Below are positions 1 to 8,308 of a stretch of 23,436 nt of DNA, piece by piece. The notes under the pieces are model-generated. The model was not told where the DNA came from. It saw nothing but the letters and a program-made list of their open reading frames with translations, and made no database searches. The DNA lies in assembly GCA_013115125.1 (NCBI GenBank), contig JABANN010000522.1:1-23436 (forward strand), in the 5' to 3' direction. Numbering within the stretch: position 1 is the stretch's first letter; every line of letters begins with the position of its first letter. This stretch comes from Perkinsus olseni. Its lineage: Eukaryota > Perkinsozoa > Perkinsida. The translations under genes and the position numbers were made by a program.

Positions 1-61
1 GGGTTTTACTAATTTGCTCTGGGCTTTATTAAATTGCTCTGGGGTTTTACTAAGTAGGTCT
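1..61. repeat. Tandem repeat, three units of 20-21 bp, at the window edge
   Basis: Units lie at 1-20, 21-40 and 41-61. Each reads roughly GGGTTTTACTAATTTGCTCT with several substitutions, and the array may continue outside the window. Read on the minus strand it forms the last codons and the stop of the short secreted-family gene at 9-579. It resembles neither a telomere nor a known satellite. Confidence 0.7.
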
Positions 62-579
62 GGAAATGGTGTAAGAGGACGTTCTCTGGCCGACCTTCCG
101 CATTACTGAAGAAAGAACGAAGATGATGGATATGGTACCATCGGCCACTACTCACAACTTGCTCATGAATCCATTGTAGTCATCAGCCTTGGGGCACAGA
201 ACAGTGAGGGTTTGCACTAGGGTGGTCTTCCCAACGCTGAGGTCCAATGACGTCCAGTCTTGTTTCATGATCCGACCACTCGTGAAGGAGCAGTGAGCGT
301 CTTTATTGTGGACTCTCAGAGTTGTGCCAGTGAGCCGAAGGAAGTCCTGAGAACAAACAGAGCGTGGAAAGGATACGAAGCCTATCAGCCTAAGAGCTCC
401 TAAAGTAGGACCATGAACCACAGACGATCCTGCACTACCACCATCATGACAAGAGCCACCTAGGGGATGAACGTTCTTACATGATCGTTTGGTTGAGGCC
501 CCGCCGCCGCCCCGAGAGAGAGGGGTAGGTTGGCGAGCAACGCAGCTACGATGATGATGGGGGATGGTCTAGGGGACAT
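9..579 (-). CDS. Secreted cysteine-containing family protein, copy A (short form)
   Basis: Three-exon model on the minus strand: 579-481, 346-156, 105-9, giving about 128 residues. Introns (347-480 and 106-155) are GT-AG, phases 0 and 2, as in the two paralogs to the right. Exon 1 encodes a signal peptide: MSPRPSP, a hydrophobic run IIIVAALLANLPLSL, then small residues GAAAG that suit signal peptidase. Exon 2 begins DFLRLTG, carries a CSF and a VLCPK motif and ends in MSKF across the splice. Exon 3 starts NAEGRPENVLL, matching SDEGRSDNLLL of copy B, but is only 32 codons against 144 in copy B and terminates within the tandem repeat. The shortened tail could be a real isoform or a decayed copy. 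The family is not recognised; secretion is inferred from the signal peptide only. Confidence 0.6.
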
Positions 580-918
580 TAGAGTAGACTAGACACCCAA
601 CCATGAGCTGCAGCGTGGAGAGCATCGTCATCAGTAGCCATTACCTACTAGTACCACTACAGGAACGTGGTTATACCACTACTAGCATACTACCACTCGC
701 AACCATATCAGGATCATTTCTGTCTACAAAACCGACCTCGTGCAACCAAGACGAAAGAAGAACAACTCCCTAGAACACAACAGCCGAGCATCAGCTGCAC
801 ACAACATCATCATTAGGCATACCCTTCATGGCCGTCGTCGATACATCATAGGATTCACAACTTGATGGACAACAATAGACCCAACCCGCGTCCGATGGGA
901 AGCACTACCCACTGTCAT
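580..918. other. Intergenic, upstream of copy A and downstream of copy B
   Basis: No supported gene. The span is rich in simple ACTAC/CACTA trinucleotide-like strings near 640-700. It must contain the 5' flank of copy A and the 3' end of copy B. I see no recognisable TATA box or polyadenylation signal. Confidence 0.5.
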
Positions 919-1691
919 CTACGGTTGGATGAAATGCGTGAAAAGACCCTCTTTTTCGGTCGGCCACCTTCTGGCTATAGCAGTGCCAACGGCCTCCTCG
1001 GAGCTGTTGCGATAGGAATCGCAGACACCTCGCATTGTGCCGTATACCTCCTCTATGGCGACTACTACAGAAGAGCACACTTCTCTCAAAGCCTTGGTTG
1101 TCTTCTTTCCACCCTTCAGCTTCTTGAGATCACTCTCGTGTAGCAATGCAGGAGAAGCTGACGATTTCAAAGGCCGGGCAGCCTTTCGCAAGCTCTGTAC
1201 TCTCTCGAGCAGGAAATATTTATCTACCTTTCTGAGCGGATCCAAGCCAGTAAATTCCGGTGGGGGTCGGTCGAATATGTATTTGCGTTTATCATGCGGT
1301 CGACTGGGCCGATAATCCAGAAGGAGGTTATCAGAACGTCCCTCGTCAGAACTACAGGAAGAGCAAATACTGAGTGACGTAGCTTTTGCCAGCATTGCTT
1401 ACAACTTGCTCATAAATGCGGTTTGGTTACCGATCTTGGGGCACATGACGGACATGGTCCGTGGCACGTAGTCCCTCCCAACGCTGACTTTCAATGACGC
1501 CCAGTCCTCCTGAAAGGTCGTGCCCGCGGTATAGTAACAAATAGGGGTGTTATCTTTGGTCCACAGGGAAGAGACGGACAGCAGGGGGAAGTCCTGAGAG
1601 AACAGAAGAAGCGGCGAAGAAGAAGAAGCCTTGATAGCGATACGACGACAACGACGGCAGCGGCGGCGGCGATAGGCGGATTTCCTAACAT
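919..1691 (-). CDS. Secreted cysteine-containing family protein, copy B
   Basis: Minus-strand exons 1691-1644, 1593-1403 and 1351-919, about 223 residues. Introns are 50 and 51 nt with GTATCG/CTCTCAG and GTAAGC/CTGTAG ends, and share phase and position with copies A and C. Exon 2 is exactly 191 nt, as in copy A. It begins DFPLLSVSS, has CYY and VMCPK motifs and ends FMSK. Exon 3 carries a Pro-rich stretch (RPPPEFTGLDPLRKV), a helical basic segment and a paired-cysteine region, REVC...RGVCDSY, that aligns with KGVC...YGACDTY in copy C. Exon 1 is weak: MLGNPPI then an Ala/Val run, unlike the signal exon of copies A and C, so the true 5' exon may lie further upstream. Function unknown; extracellular location is inferred. 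Confidence 0.65.
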
Positions 1692-2282
1692 GGCAAATGG
1701 TTCAGTCGGAATTCAAAGACTACAACATTAGAATCGCCATCGTACACACTGTTGGAGTCACTGTCACGGCAGAGGACGGTGATTCGCCTCTCTAAAACTA
1801 AGATAAGTCTTCCAGGCAAGACTGAGCCACCACGGTTACGCCAGGAATCCACCAAAAAGCGAGAAGTACAAGTCATTCGGGACCCAAGCTGATGTAGAGA
1901 GATGACACAGAGAGCTCTCGACGCTGGCCCTCGCTATCAATGACAACACTCTGGCAGCTCCTGTGAGGATAGCCTCACCCCCAAGGCGGACTGCACGGAC
2001 ATCCACGGGCTCTTCCTGTAAACAGCAGTAGATCACAATACTGCATCGACAGATAGCCACTCTTGAGCGTGTCTTCGGCTACCTCCTCGACCATACACCT
2101 GGCCCAAACAAAAGAAGCCTTCAATGAAGCATTTTCGACGCGCAACCCCATATATCGGATCAAGATGAACTCAACAGCCGAGCAACAACAACAACAACAC
2201 AGTACACGATAACCTTCCCATACTCGACATGGTATCGATACGAAGACTTGATGAATAATAAAGTATCGGTCCAAACATCCAA
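1692..2282. other. Gap between copies B and C with possible minus-strand exons
   Basis: Minus-strand reading frames at 2286-1975 and 2060-1836 contain passages with protein-like composition, for example EEPVDVRAVRLGGEAILTGA. I could not join them with phase-compatible GT-AG introns, and they match nothing I know. They may be a small unresolved gene, a missed 5' exon of copy B, or chance. A CAA/ACA-rich run sits near 2187-2200. Confidence 0.3.
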
Positions 2283-3259
2283 TCACTTCTCGGTGGACTC
2301 CTTTTCTGCGCCTTCTTTCATGTTCGGGTCAGGCCTGGTAATGTGTTTGATACCCCCGTAGATATGTGAGCGCCATCCGTCCCTGTTGGCGGTGTTCACG
2401 GCAGCCTCAACAGAGTCGGCGTAAGTATCACAGGCACCATAAAAGGAGCCAAACTCTCCGATCATGCCCCACTTGAAAGTACCACAGACACCCTTCAATT
2501 CGGCCAGGGCCTCCTTACCATCCGGCCTGCCACTTAGAAGATCATCCGTGACAAGACTGTGGAATGATGGCAATCCGAGCTTCGTAACGGTCGTCGCTAG
2601 GGCGGTCATCTTCTCGCGTAAGAGGCCTACAGCGGGTTCTCCGACTTTCTTTAGCGGATCCGAACCCGTATCCGGAGGGGGGCGCGTATCGAATTGGAAC
2701 TTGCGTGTGTCATTCGGGGATCGAAGCATCACGTAAGTAATGAGGTTTTCAGACCGACTGCACACCGGACAGGCAATGGCGGAACTGCAAGGAAAGCGAT
2801 ACCGAACCACAATACTATCGTCTGCAACTCACAATCTGCTCTCAAACGACATGCCGCCGGCCTTCGTCTCAGGGCATATGACCGACTTGGTTTCCAATAG
2901 GCCGCTCTTTTCAACGCTCACTCTCAGATATGCGTGGCTCGTTCTCTTGGGATCGTCGCTCTTGAATGTACAGTAAACGGCTTGGTTTCCGCGTGTCATG
3001 GAGCTGCCAGTGAGCGGAGGGAAGTCCTGAGGGAGGGCAACGGACTCTAATGAGACGCTATTCAACACACTCTACAAGACATCGCCAACAGCAACGTAAA
3101 CCACATGGAGAGATCAGTGACTATCCACTACCAGCCACCTACTGTGATGGACGTTCTTACATCATCGTTTGGTTGAGGCCCAGCCGCCGCCCCGAGAGAG
3201 AGGGGTAGGTTGGTGAGCAACGCAGCTACGATGATGATGGGGGATGGTCTTAGGGACAT
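2283..3259 (-). CDS. Secreted cysteine-containing family protein, copy C
   Basis: Minus-strand exons 3259-3161, 3026-2833 and 2784-2283, about 264 residues, the longest copy. Intron 1 (3027-3160) is 134 nt, exactly the length of the matching intron of copy A; intron 2 is 48 nt. Exon 1 encodes a clear signal peptide, MSLRPSPIIIVAALLTNL, ending in GAAAG. Exon 2 carries DFPPLTGSS, CTF and ICPE motifs. Exon 3 has RPPPDTGSDPLKKV followed by KGVC...GACDTY, both shared with copy B, and a charged tail. A second possible exon-3 start at 2757 would remove nine residues. The orphan family is probably secreted; role unknown. Confidence 0.7.
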
Positions 3260-3540
3260 TAGAGCAATTACCACTGCAGGAAAGCAGTAGTGACGGTATC
3301 GGAGTGAGAAAGCGTCGGGCACATGGGGTTTGCGCACTAGTTACCATACCACTCAGAGGAGCGTAACCGAGCCCAGCAGGTAGCCAATCTCGGCTTACTC
3401 GGCAGGGAAGCACTTCAAATCCCTGTGATCGGAAAATCACTCAGTTGGGCAAAATCATTTTTCTAGTTGGCGGAAGCTCAAAATCCTCTGGAAGTTGTTG
3501 CGATGCGCCCTGTAGGTGACGGCGGATGGAATTCTCACTT
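3260..3540. other. Upstream flank of copy C
   Basis: No supported gene. Similarity to the flank of copy A stops within a few bases of the start codon of copy C, so the duplicated block does not include a shared promoter of any length. Confidence 0.5.
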
Positions 3541-3605
3541 ATTGCTGGGAGCACTCTGGTGGCAAAGGGCGTGGGTTCGATTCCCACCAGGTGTGCTTTT
3601 TGCGT
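3541..3605 (+). other. tRNA-like T-arm / RNA polymerase III B-box with T run
   Basis: Positions 3571-3587 form a perfect T-arm: a 5-bp stem GTGGG/CCCAC around the 7-nt loop TTCGATT, which is the B-box consensus. A run of five T lies at 3597-3601, as in Pol III terminators. The 5' half does not fold into an acceptor stem or a good anticodon arm, so this is not a functional tRNA as far as I can judge. A tRNA-derived SINE head, a decayed tRNA or a Pol III promoter for a small RNA are the candidates. The reverse strand encodes the WWESNPRP string often seen in spurious ORFs over tRNA-like DNA. Confidence 0.5.
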
Positions 3606-3717
3606 CTCACTTGAATTGAGGTTCGGTGACCTAAGAAGCCCGGCTCGTCGGCTTTCGGTCCACCAATAGCAGCGGACTCAGTCGTAATCCCGGCACGTTG
3701 ATGAAGGTCGTACTTAG

Positions 3718-4745
3718 ATGTCTCCCGAGCTTGAACAGCATGGCTACTTCTACGGAGGGTGCTCACGGGGAAGCGGCCAACAGCTGGACTTAGAACTAGA
3801 GAAGCGCCTTATGGTGGTCCTGGTCCAGTCAAGATGCTACTATAGCGACTATGATGAAGTGCCTGATGAGGTTTACCGGGACATATTACTTCGTACAGGC
3901 TACTGTACCGGAATGCAAGCTGATGCGCTGGTAGAGTCTTCCTCTCTGTCCTCGGGACCTCCAAGTGCCGTTCTTCCTCAGATAAGCAAGTTGCCTGTTG
4001 TGCTGTTCCACCTCTTCCCTGAAGGTGGAGTGTCTCAGCACCCTGATGCTGAAGTTGCGAGGGCTGTCTGTCAGGTCTATCAGGAAGAGACCAGGACATA
4101 CATGGTAGTAAGGACGGTCGTAGTGCCCTGACGCTCTTCCTATGGGCGGACCTGGGCTGTGCAATCACGATGCTCTCTCAGGCAGCAGCCACCGGAGGGT
4201 CGTCGTCGTCCTTCTGTAAACCATCTTCCGATACCGTCTCCCCTGACAGAGGGGATGCGGATTACCCGAGAGACTCCTCACCTGAATGGTCCTGCAGATC
4301 GTCAGGAGTTGTACCGAGGGCTTCCGCTGATCTTCGGGACTCTCAAACGAGACCCGTTAACGTACCGGAGCGGTCCATGGAGTACCGGAAACCGTACCGT
4401 GAAGCAGAGCCGTATCCTCGCAGTAGCGGTGGTGGATATGCTGATATCAGAGCGGCCAACGATAGTCGTATCAATGAGATCAAATTGACCAGAGAGGAGA
4501 TCGAGATGGAGGTGGCCACGGCTCTGTCGCTTGGTCGCAGAGTCTTCCGTACCAAGATCGACTGGATACAAGGACATGAGCATGCTCATGATATGGTGAC
4601 CGGCGAGTACCTCGTGGAGGTCCCCCTTCCCAATGGTGGGGAATCGAGAAAAGGAGTCTGGTCTTGGGGCTATAAGATAGGTGATATCGACGCTCGTAAA
4701 TGGTTCCTCAATGAGCCGACGAAGGTCGAAGAAATAAGTTACTGA
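3718..4745 (+). CDS. Unrecognised protein, tandem paralog 1
   Basis: Exons 3718-3930, 3982-4107 and 4182-4745, about 300 residues. Introns are 51 nt (GTAGAG/CCTCAG) and 74 nt (GTAAGG/CTCTCAG), both phase 0. The start follows an in-frame stop; no signal peptide is visible. The N-terminal region has LRTGYCTGMQADALV, which aligns with IRTGFCTGKQAEVLV of the next gene, then KLPVVLFHLF and VCQVYQEE. A Ser/Pro/Arg-rich linker follows. The C-terminal block (residues about 220-300) has the pattern ATALSLGRRVFRTK ... GVWSWGYKIGD, also conserved next door. Intron 1 is a multiple of three without stops, so its retention would add 17 residues. I do not recognise the family and see no catalytic motif. Confidence 0.65.
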
Positions 4746-4915
4746 GTCGCTGACGATGCCCTGAGCGTCTGTAGTTCTCTTAAAATGGATTTCGTTTTTA
4801 TGATGGAGTACTTGCTTTAGTAGTGGTCAATTATTCACCACGGTGTCTTCGCCACCTGTCGCTGCCACTCGTCATTGCAGCGATCATCGTAGTAGTTCCA
4901 TGGGAGGGGCCAAAG

Positions 4916-6278
4916 ATGTGCTCAACTTCCACAGGCTTGTATGTCATGTTCACAGCATCGTCCCTTCCAGTGCCTCTATCCAGAGACCTGGAGGTTCGTT
5001 TCATGTTGTTCTTAGTACAAGTACTGTGGCAAAACCCTGGGGCTAGTGATGAGGAGTTGGAGGAGTTGTTGATACGCACAGGCTTCTGTACAGGAAAGCA
5101 AGCGGAAGTTTTGGTGATGGCTACTACTGCTGAGTTCAAGTGCCTCTCAACGCCTTGCTCAGTTGGAGAAATTACCGGTCATCTTGCGGTACCTGTATGG
5201 GAAAGATGAGGTTGTCGAGCATCCACTCTCGGTCGTGGCTGCTACGGTATGCCAGGTGTACGAACAAGAGGATGAGCTACGACAGGTATGGCTCGCTAGC
5301 AGGATAGATATCATTTGCTCTCTCAGTAGGAGGCTGCAAAATCCCTGGTACAGGAGGACGGTGAAGTCGCTAGAGCTGCCCTACCATGCCCATATCCCAC
5401 CTCAGAGTATGGGTTTGACTTACAGCAGAGCTCTGAAGTGTTACTATGCCCGACTGGGGAGTACTGGGCATGCTACTCGTGCTGCTTTTTAGGACGATTC
5501 GCTGCAGCCTTCCATGTATCAACCGTCTCGACCTTCTGTACTCAACCTACCATTAGCTCTCCAGAGCATCCCTGAGTCTGTCCCTAACGTGGTGCCAGCG
5601 GAAGAACCTCCTATGTTTGGTGGGCCACAGAAAAATGGGCGGGTTCCTGCCCGTTCCGCGGCTCGAACTTCCCGTCGAGGAGCCTCACCGGAGAGGTCCG
5701 TACCCATTCCGGCGCCAACTGGTGAGGTGAATCGGAAGCCATTCTCGGGGACTGGGATTGGAAGACAGCAACAATCACGAGTTGTCGAACACGAGTACAG
5801 CGAGCATGCCCAGGGTGTGGAGAGCCGGCGGGCGTATAGGGGAGGAGTAACGCGGCGGAATGAGACCTCCCCGCCAGAGTCGACTACCAAGATAGCAGAA
5901 CGGGTTGCTGGGCGGACAGATCGCTCAGAGGAGCACAGGACCTATGTTCCGGTGCCTACCGGTCGGTTAAGAACGACTGCAGAGAAGCTGTGGCGAGACT
6001 GTTGTTGCGATGCTAGGATACGTGCTATGGGTAAGGAGGACTTCGAGATGGCCCTGGCGCTAGCCTTATCGAAGGGGTACCGAGTATTCAGAGCAAAGCG
6101 TGATGAGCCAGCACGAGAGGAGTACTCGTCAAGGCAGCATGGGCTGAGGACGGGCATGCTGCTGGTGCAGACTAAAGCTGACGATATCTGGGCGTGGGGG
6201 TACGCCTTGGATGATCCGAAGTCGATGAAGTACTTCCCGGTGGATGGCCATCGTGTTGACGAAATTAATATGACTTGA
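4916..6278 (+). CDS. Unrecognised protein, tandem paralog 2
   Basis: Exons 4916-5113, 5163-5285 and 5508-6278, about 363 residues. Intron 1 (49 nt) sits exactly where paralog 1 has its 51-nt intron, and intron 2 also falls at the matching position after VCQVYEQE, but is 222 nt. Shared blocks: SRDLEVRFMLFLVQV, IRTGFCTGKQAEVL, KLPVILRYLYG, and the C-terminal ALALSKGYRVFRAK ... DIWAWGYALDD. The linker is longer and rich in Arg, Pro and Ser. A frame inside intron 2 from about 5370 (starting EDGEVARAALPCPYP) is open for over 70 codons and may be an extra or alternative exon. The start codon is chosen by alignment to paralog 1 and is uncertain. Confidence 0.6.
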
Positions 6279-6591
6279 TAAAGCTATTCATATCAGTTTA
6301 TTCTCTACTCCTAGTCTATGCTGTCGTGTTGTTAAGCATTCTGTGGTAACCTGCGATAGGGTAATTGTGATGACAGTAGAGCCAACAACAGCTCCACTGA
6401 CCACCACGAGAATAGGGGCAGCCCTGTGCGGAGAGGACGATGTAGGTGGATGGGTGCCAGGCTCTCGTAGACCTACCCATGTGTTACAGATTGCTGATTG
6501 CGTGGTGGAGCTGGGGGTCCTGATGATACCATATTACATGTTCATCCTTATGGTCCCGCTGAGGATACATGAAGTACAAAAAAGCATGTTG
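6279..6591. other. Intergenic between converging genes
   Basis: Lies between the 3' end of tandem paralog 2 (plus) and the 3' end of the minus-strand gene at 6592. A plus-strand frame at 6343-6609 is open but has no splice-supported neighbours or recognisable motif. I see no gene here. Confidence 0.45.
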
Positions 6592-7151
6592 TTAGCAGAG
6601 CGAAGCTGATCCACAGTTATATTCTTGCGCCCGATCTCTGCCGCCTAGAAGATGGCCATTTACCAACTTGGTCAAGAGGGTAGGATGTACATCGTGTGAT
6701 TCACTCTTCTTGTGCGGGCTGGCAGGATCGGTCGCTGTTCTTGATACCGCTTCTGACAGTTGTAGCTCGGCCGCGCGCCACAGCAGACTAACAGGGGGCT
6801 GATATTCTGTGTCGACGAATAGTGCATCATCTTGATGTAGTTTGGCCTCTGAAACCTTCAGGTATGCTGTGGATTCTTGGCGACTGGTAACGCTGGTATC
6901 GCCGCGGCTGCTCTCATGTTTTACGACAAGATCTATGCAGCATCCTACGTTGTCCTCACGTAACGAAGTCAACCTCCGTGGGAGCATCAACTCATGTCCC
7001 TGCTTCAGCCCTCTCATCCACTCATTCTGCTGGTTCATCGCCCTGGTACTGCTCGACCTGGAATATCGGAGGTGGCTTGCCTCCTCCACTGGGAAAGTGT
7101 TAGTGTGGCAGCTCAGATACCTACCTCAGTCGTGGCTGGGTCTTCGATCAT
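6592..7151 (-). CDS. Unrecognised protein, minus strand
   Basis: Model: exon 1 at 7151-7121 (MIEDPATTEV), a 32-nt intron at 7120-7089 with GTATCT donor, a CTAAC branch-like motif and TTTCCCAG acceptor, then exon 2 at 7088-6592; about 175 residues. An in-frame stop lies just before the ATG. The product is polar with no membrane segment or signal peptide; segments such as QNEWMRGLKQGHELMLPRR and TLLTKLVNGHLLGG look helical. I recognise no domain. The intron is unusually short; a 36-nt version starting at GTAGGT breaks the frame. If the intron is not real, the open frame still begins near 7089. Confidence 0.45.
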
Positions 7152-7792
7152 TCTGGCTCCTCACTGGGATAACTAGCTTCGCCCGTGTAGTCTGGCTCTT
7201 CGTGTCGTCTCTCGAGAAGACTCCGGTGTAGTGTGTGGCAGGTTCGCAGCTGACCGGTAACTCACCTCGTGGCAGATACCTCCTCTTGTATCCCTACGAG
7301 ACTGTAGTACTATCAATACTACTGGCAGCAGCACAGTTGTTATTGATGTGGATGAGTGTCACCATACCCAGTGATCTGTCCCTGGCGCTGTTCCCTCACA
7401 TTCAAAGGCTCATGCAGGTGCTCCGGAAAGTCTGAGCGTTTGAAGAGAAACACGGTCATGTTGCTGCTTAGGCCGGCCGACTGTATCCTTCCTCGGGATC
7501 CCAGGGCATGATAGAGCACACCATAGACTCGTGAGCACTGAGGGCAGCTGAGGCGCTGCTCATAGTTCTATCAGTGGATACTCACCACCAAGTGTTGGCT
7601 CTCCCTCGATGCCTTTACCTGCATTCCGTCCCTGCTTGAAGTTACTGGACGTTCAGGTCGTGGCCAAGATAGGCCCAGCAGGACAAGCTCTTACTGAATA
7701 TAAGTAGCCAGAGTATACGGCTCGAGATGGTCATAGAACAGTGAGCGTGATGCCGGAATATACACCGTGTTTTAAAGGGGAATGTTTCCTTC
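7152..7792. other. Divergent intergenic region
   Basis: Separates the minus-strand gene starting at 7151 from the plus-strand PX gene at 7793, so both 5' regions must lie here. The open frame at 7235-7435 has hydrophobic stretches but no supporting splice pattern or homology I know, and I leave it out. Confidence 0.4.
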
Positions 7793-8308
7793 ATGTCTGT
7801 TAAGAAGGTGAAGGAATTAGGGCTCGTCAGTAAATACCGGAGTTGTAGGAAACCCTCTCGGCTGGTGCTCTCTATCTGGCTCGTTCATCATCTGCCTTCG
7901 AACCTCAGGTTGTTCACCCGAGTCTATCCGCAGGCAGGAGAGGCCTTCCAGATTACTGCTAAGCGTCGCTTTAAGGTCCTTAAATGGCTCGATGATAGAC
8001 TTAGGTGCGTGTTCTACTCCCTTGACGAGGAGCACGCATCGGGCATAGCGCTCCGTCTCCAGGGTCATGTTCGACTACGACCGGTTCCCGGAGTTCCATG
8101 CCAAGATGGGCAGCTTCCCTCCGAGGGAAGTTGTTGAGGCCAACCCCTTCACGCGACAAGTTGGTCTTCGAGAGTGAGTAGCCAAGAGCAAGGCCCTGCA
8201 ACTGCGCTTCGCTATTCATCGGTGTTCTCTGCTAGGTACTTCCGGACTCTGTACACCAGTCAGATCTTCATGGTACCGGAGCTCCTAGACATGGTGAGCG
8301 AAGGGTGA
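7793..8308 (+). CDS. Minimal PX-domain protein
   Basis: Exons 7793-8004, 8063-8173 and 8236-8308, about 131 residues, so the protein is little more than one PX domain. Introns are 58 nt (GTGCGT/CTCCAG) and 62 nt (GTGAGT/GCTAG), phases 2 and 2. The order of elements fits PX domains: beta strands (RLVLSIW ... NLRLFTRVY ... AFQITAK), the RRF core at residues 58-60, helix LKWLDDRLR, an aromatic-rich turn, a FPPREVVEANPF segment in place of the usual Pro-rich loop, then REYFRTLY and MVPELLDMV matching the C-terminal helices. PX domains bind phosphoinositides, commonly PI3P, on endosomes. The canonical RRYSEF core is degenerate here, so lipid binding is uncertain. The start codon is the only good ATG before the domain, but an upstream exon is possible. 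Confidence 0.65.

Noticed and set aside
3541-3600. A complete tRNA gene
   Set aside because: Only the T-arm pairs; no matching acceptor stem or convincing anticodon arm can be drawn.
3539-3766. Minus-strand ORF containing WWESNPRP
   Set aside because: This string is the antisense of a tRNA-like T-arm and is a common artefact of gene prediction.
4823-4915. Hydrophobic N-terminal extension of tandem paralog 2 as a signal anchor
   Set aside because: The frame begins at GTG after a stop and has no ATG before 4916; paralog 1 has no such segment.
7817-8219. Minus-strand frames opposite the first PX gene
   Set aside because: The plus-strand exons give a coherent PX domain with two good introns; the minus frames have no splice partners.
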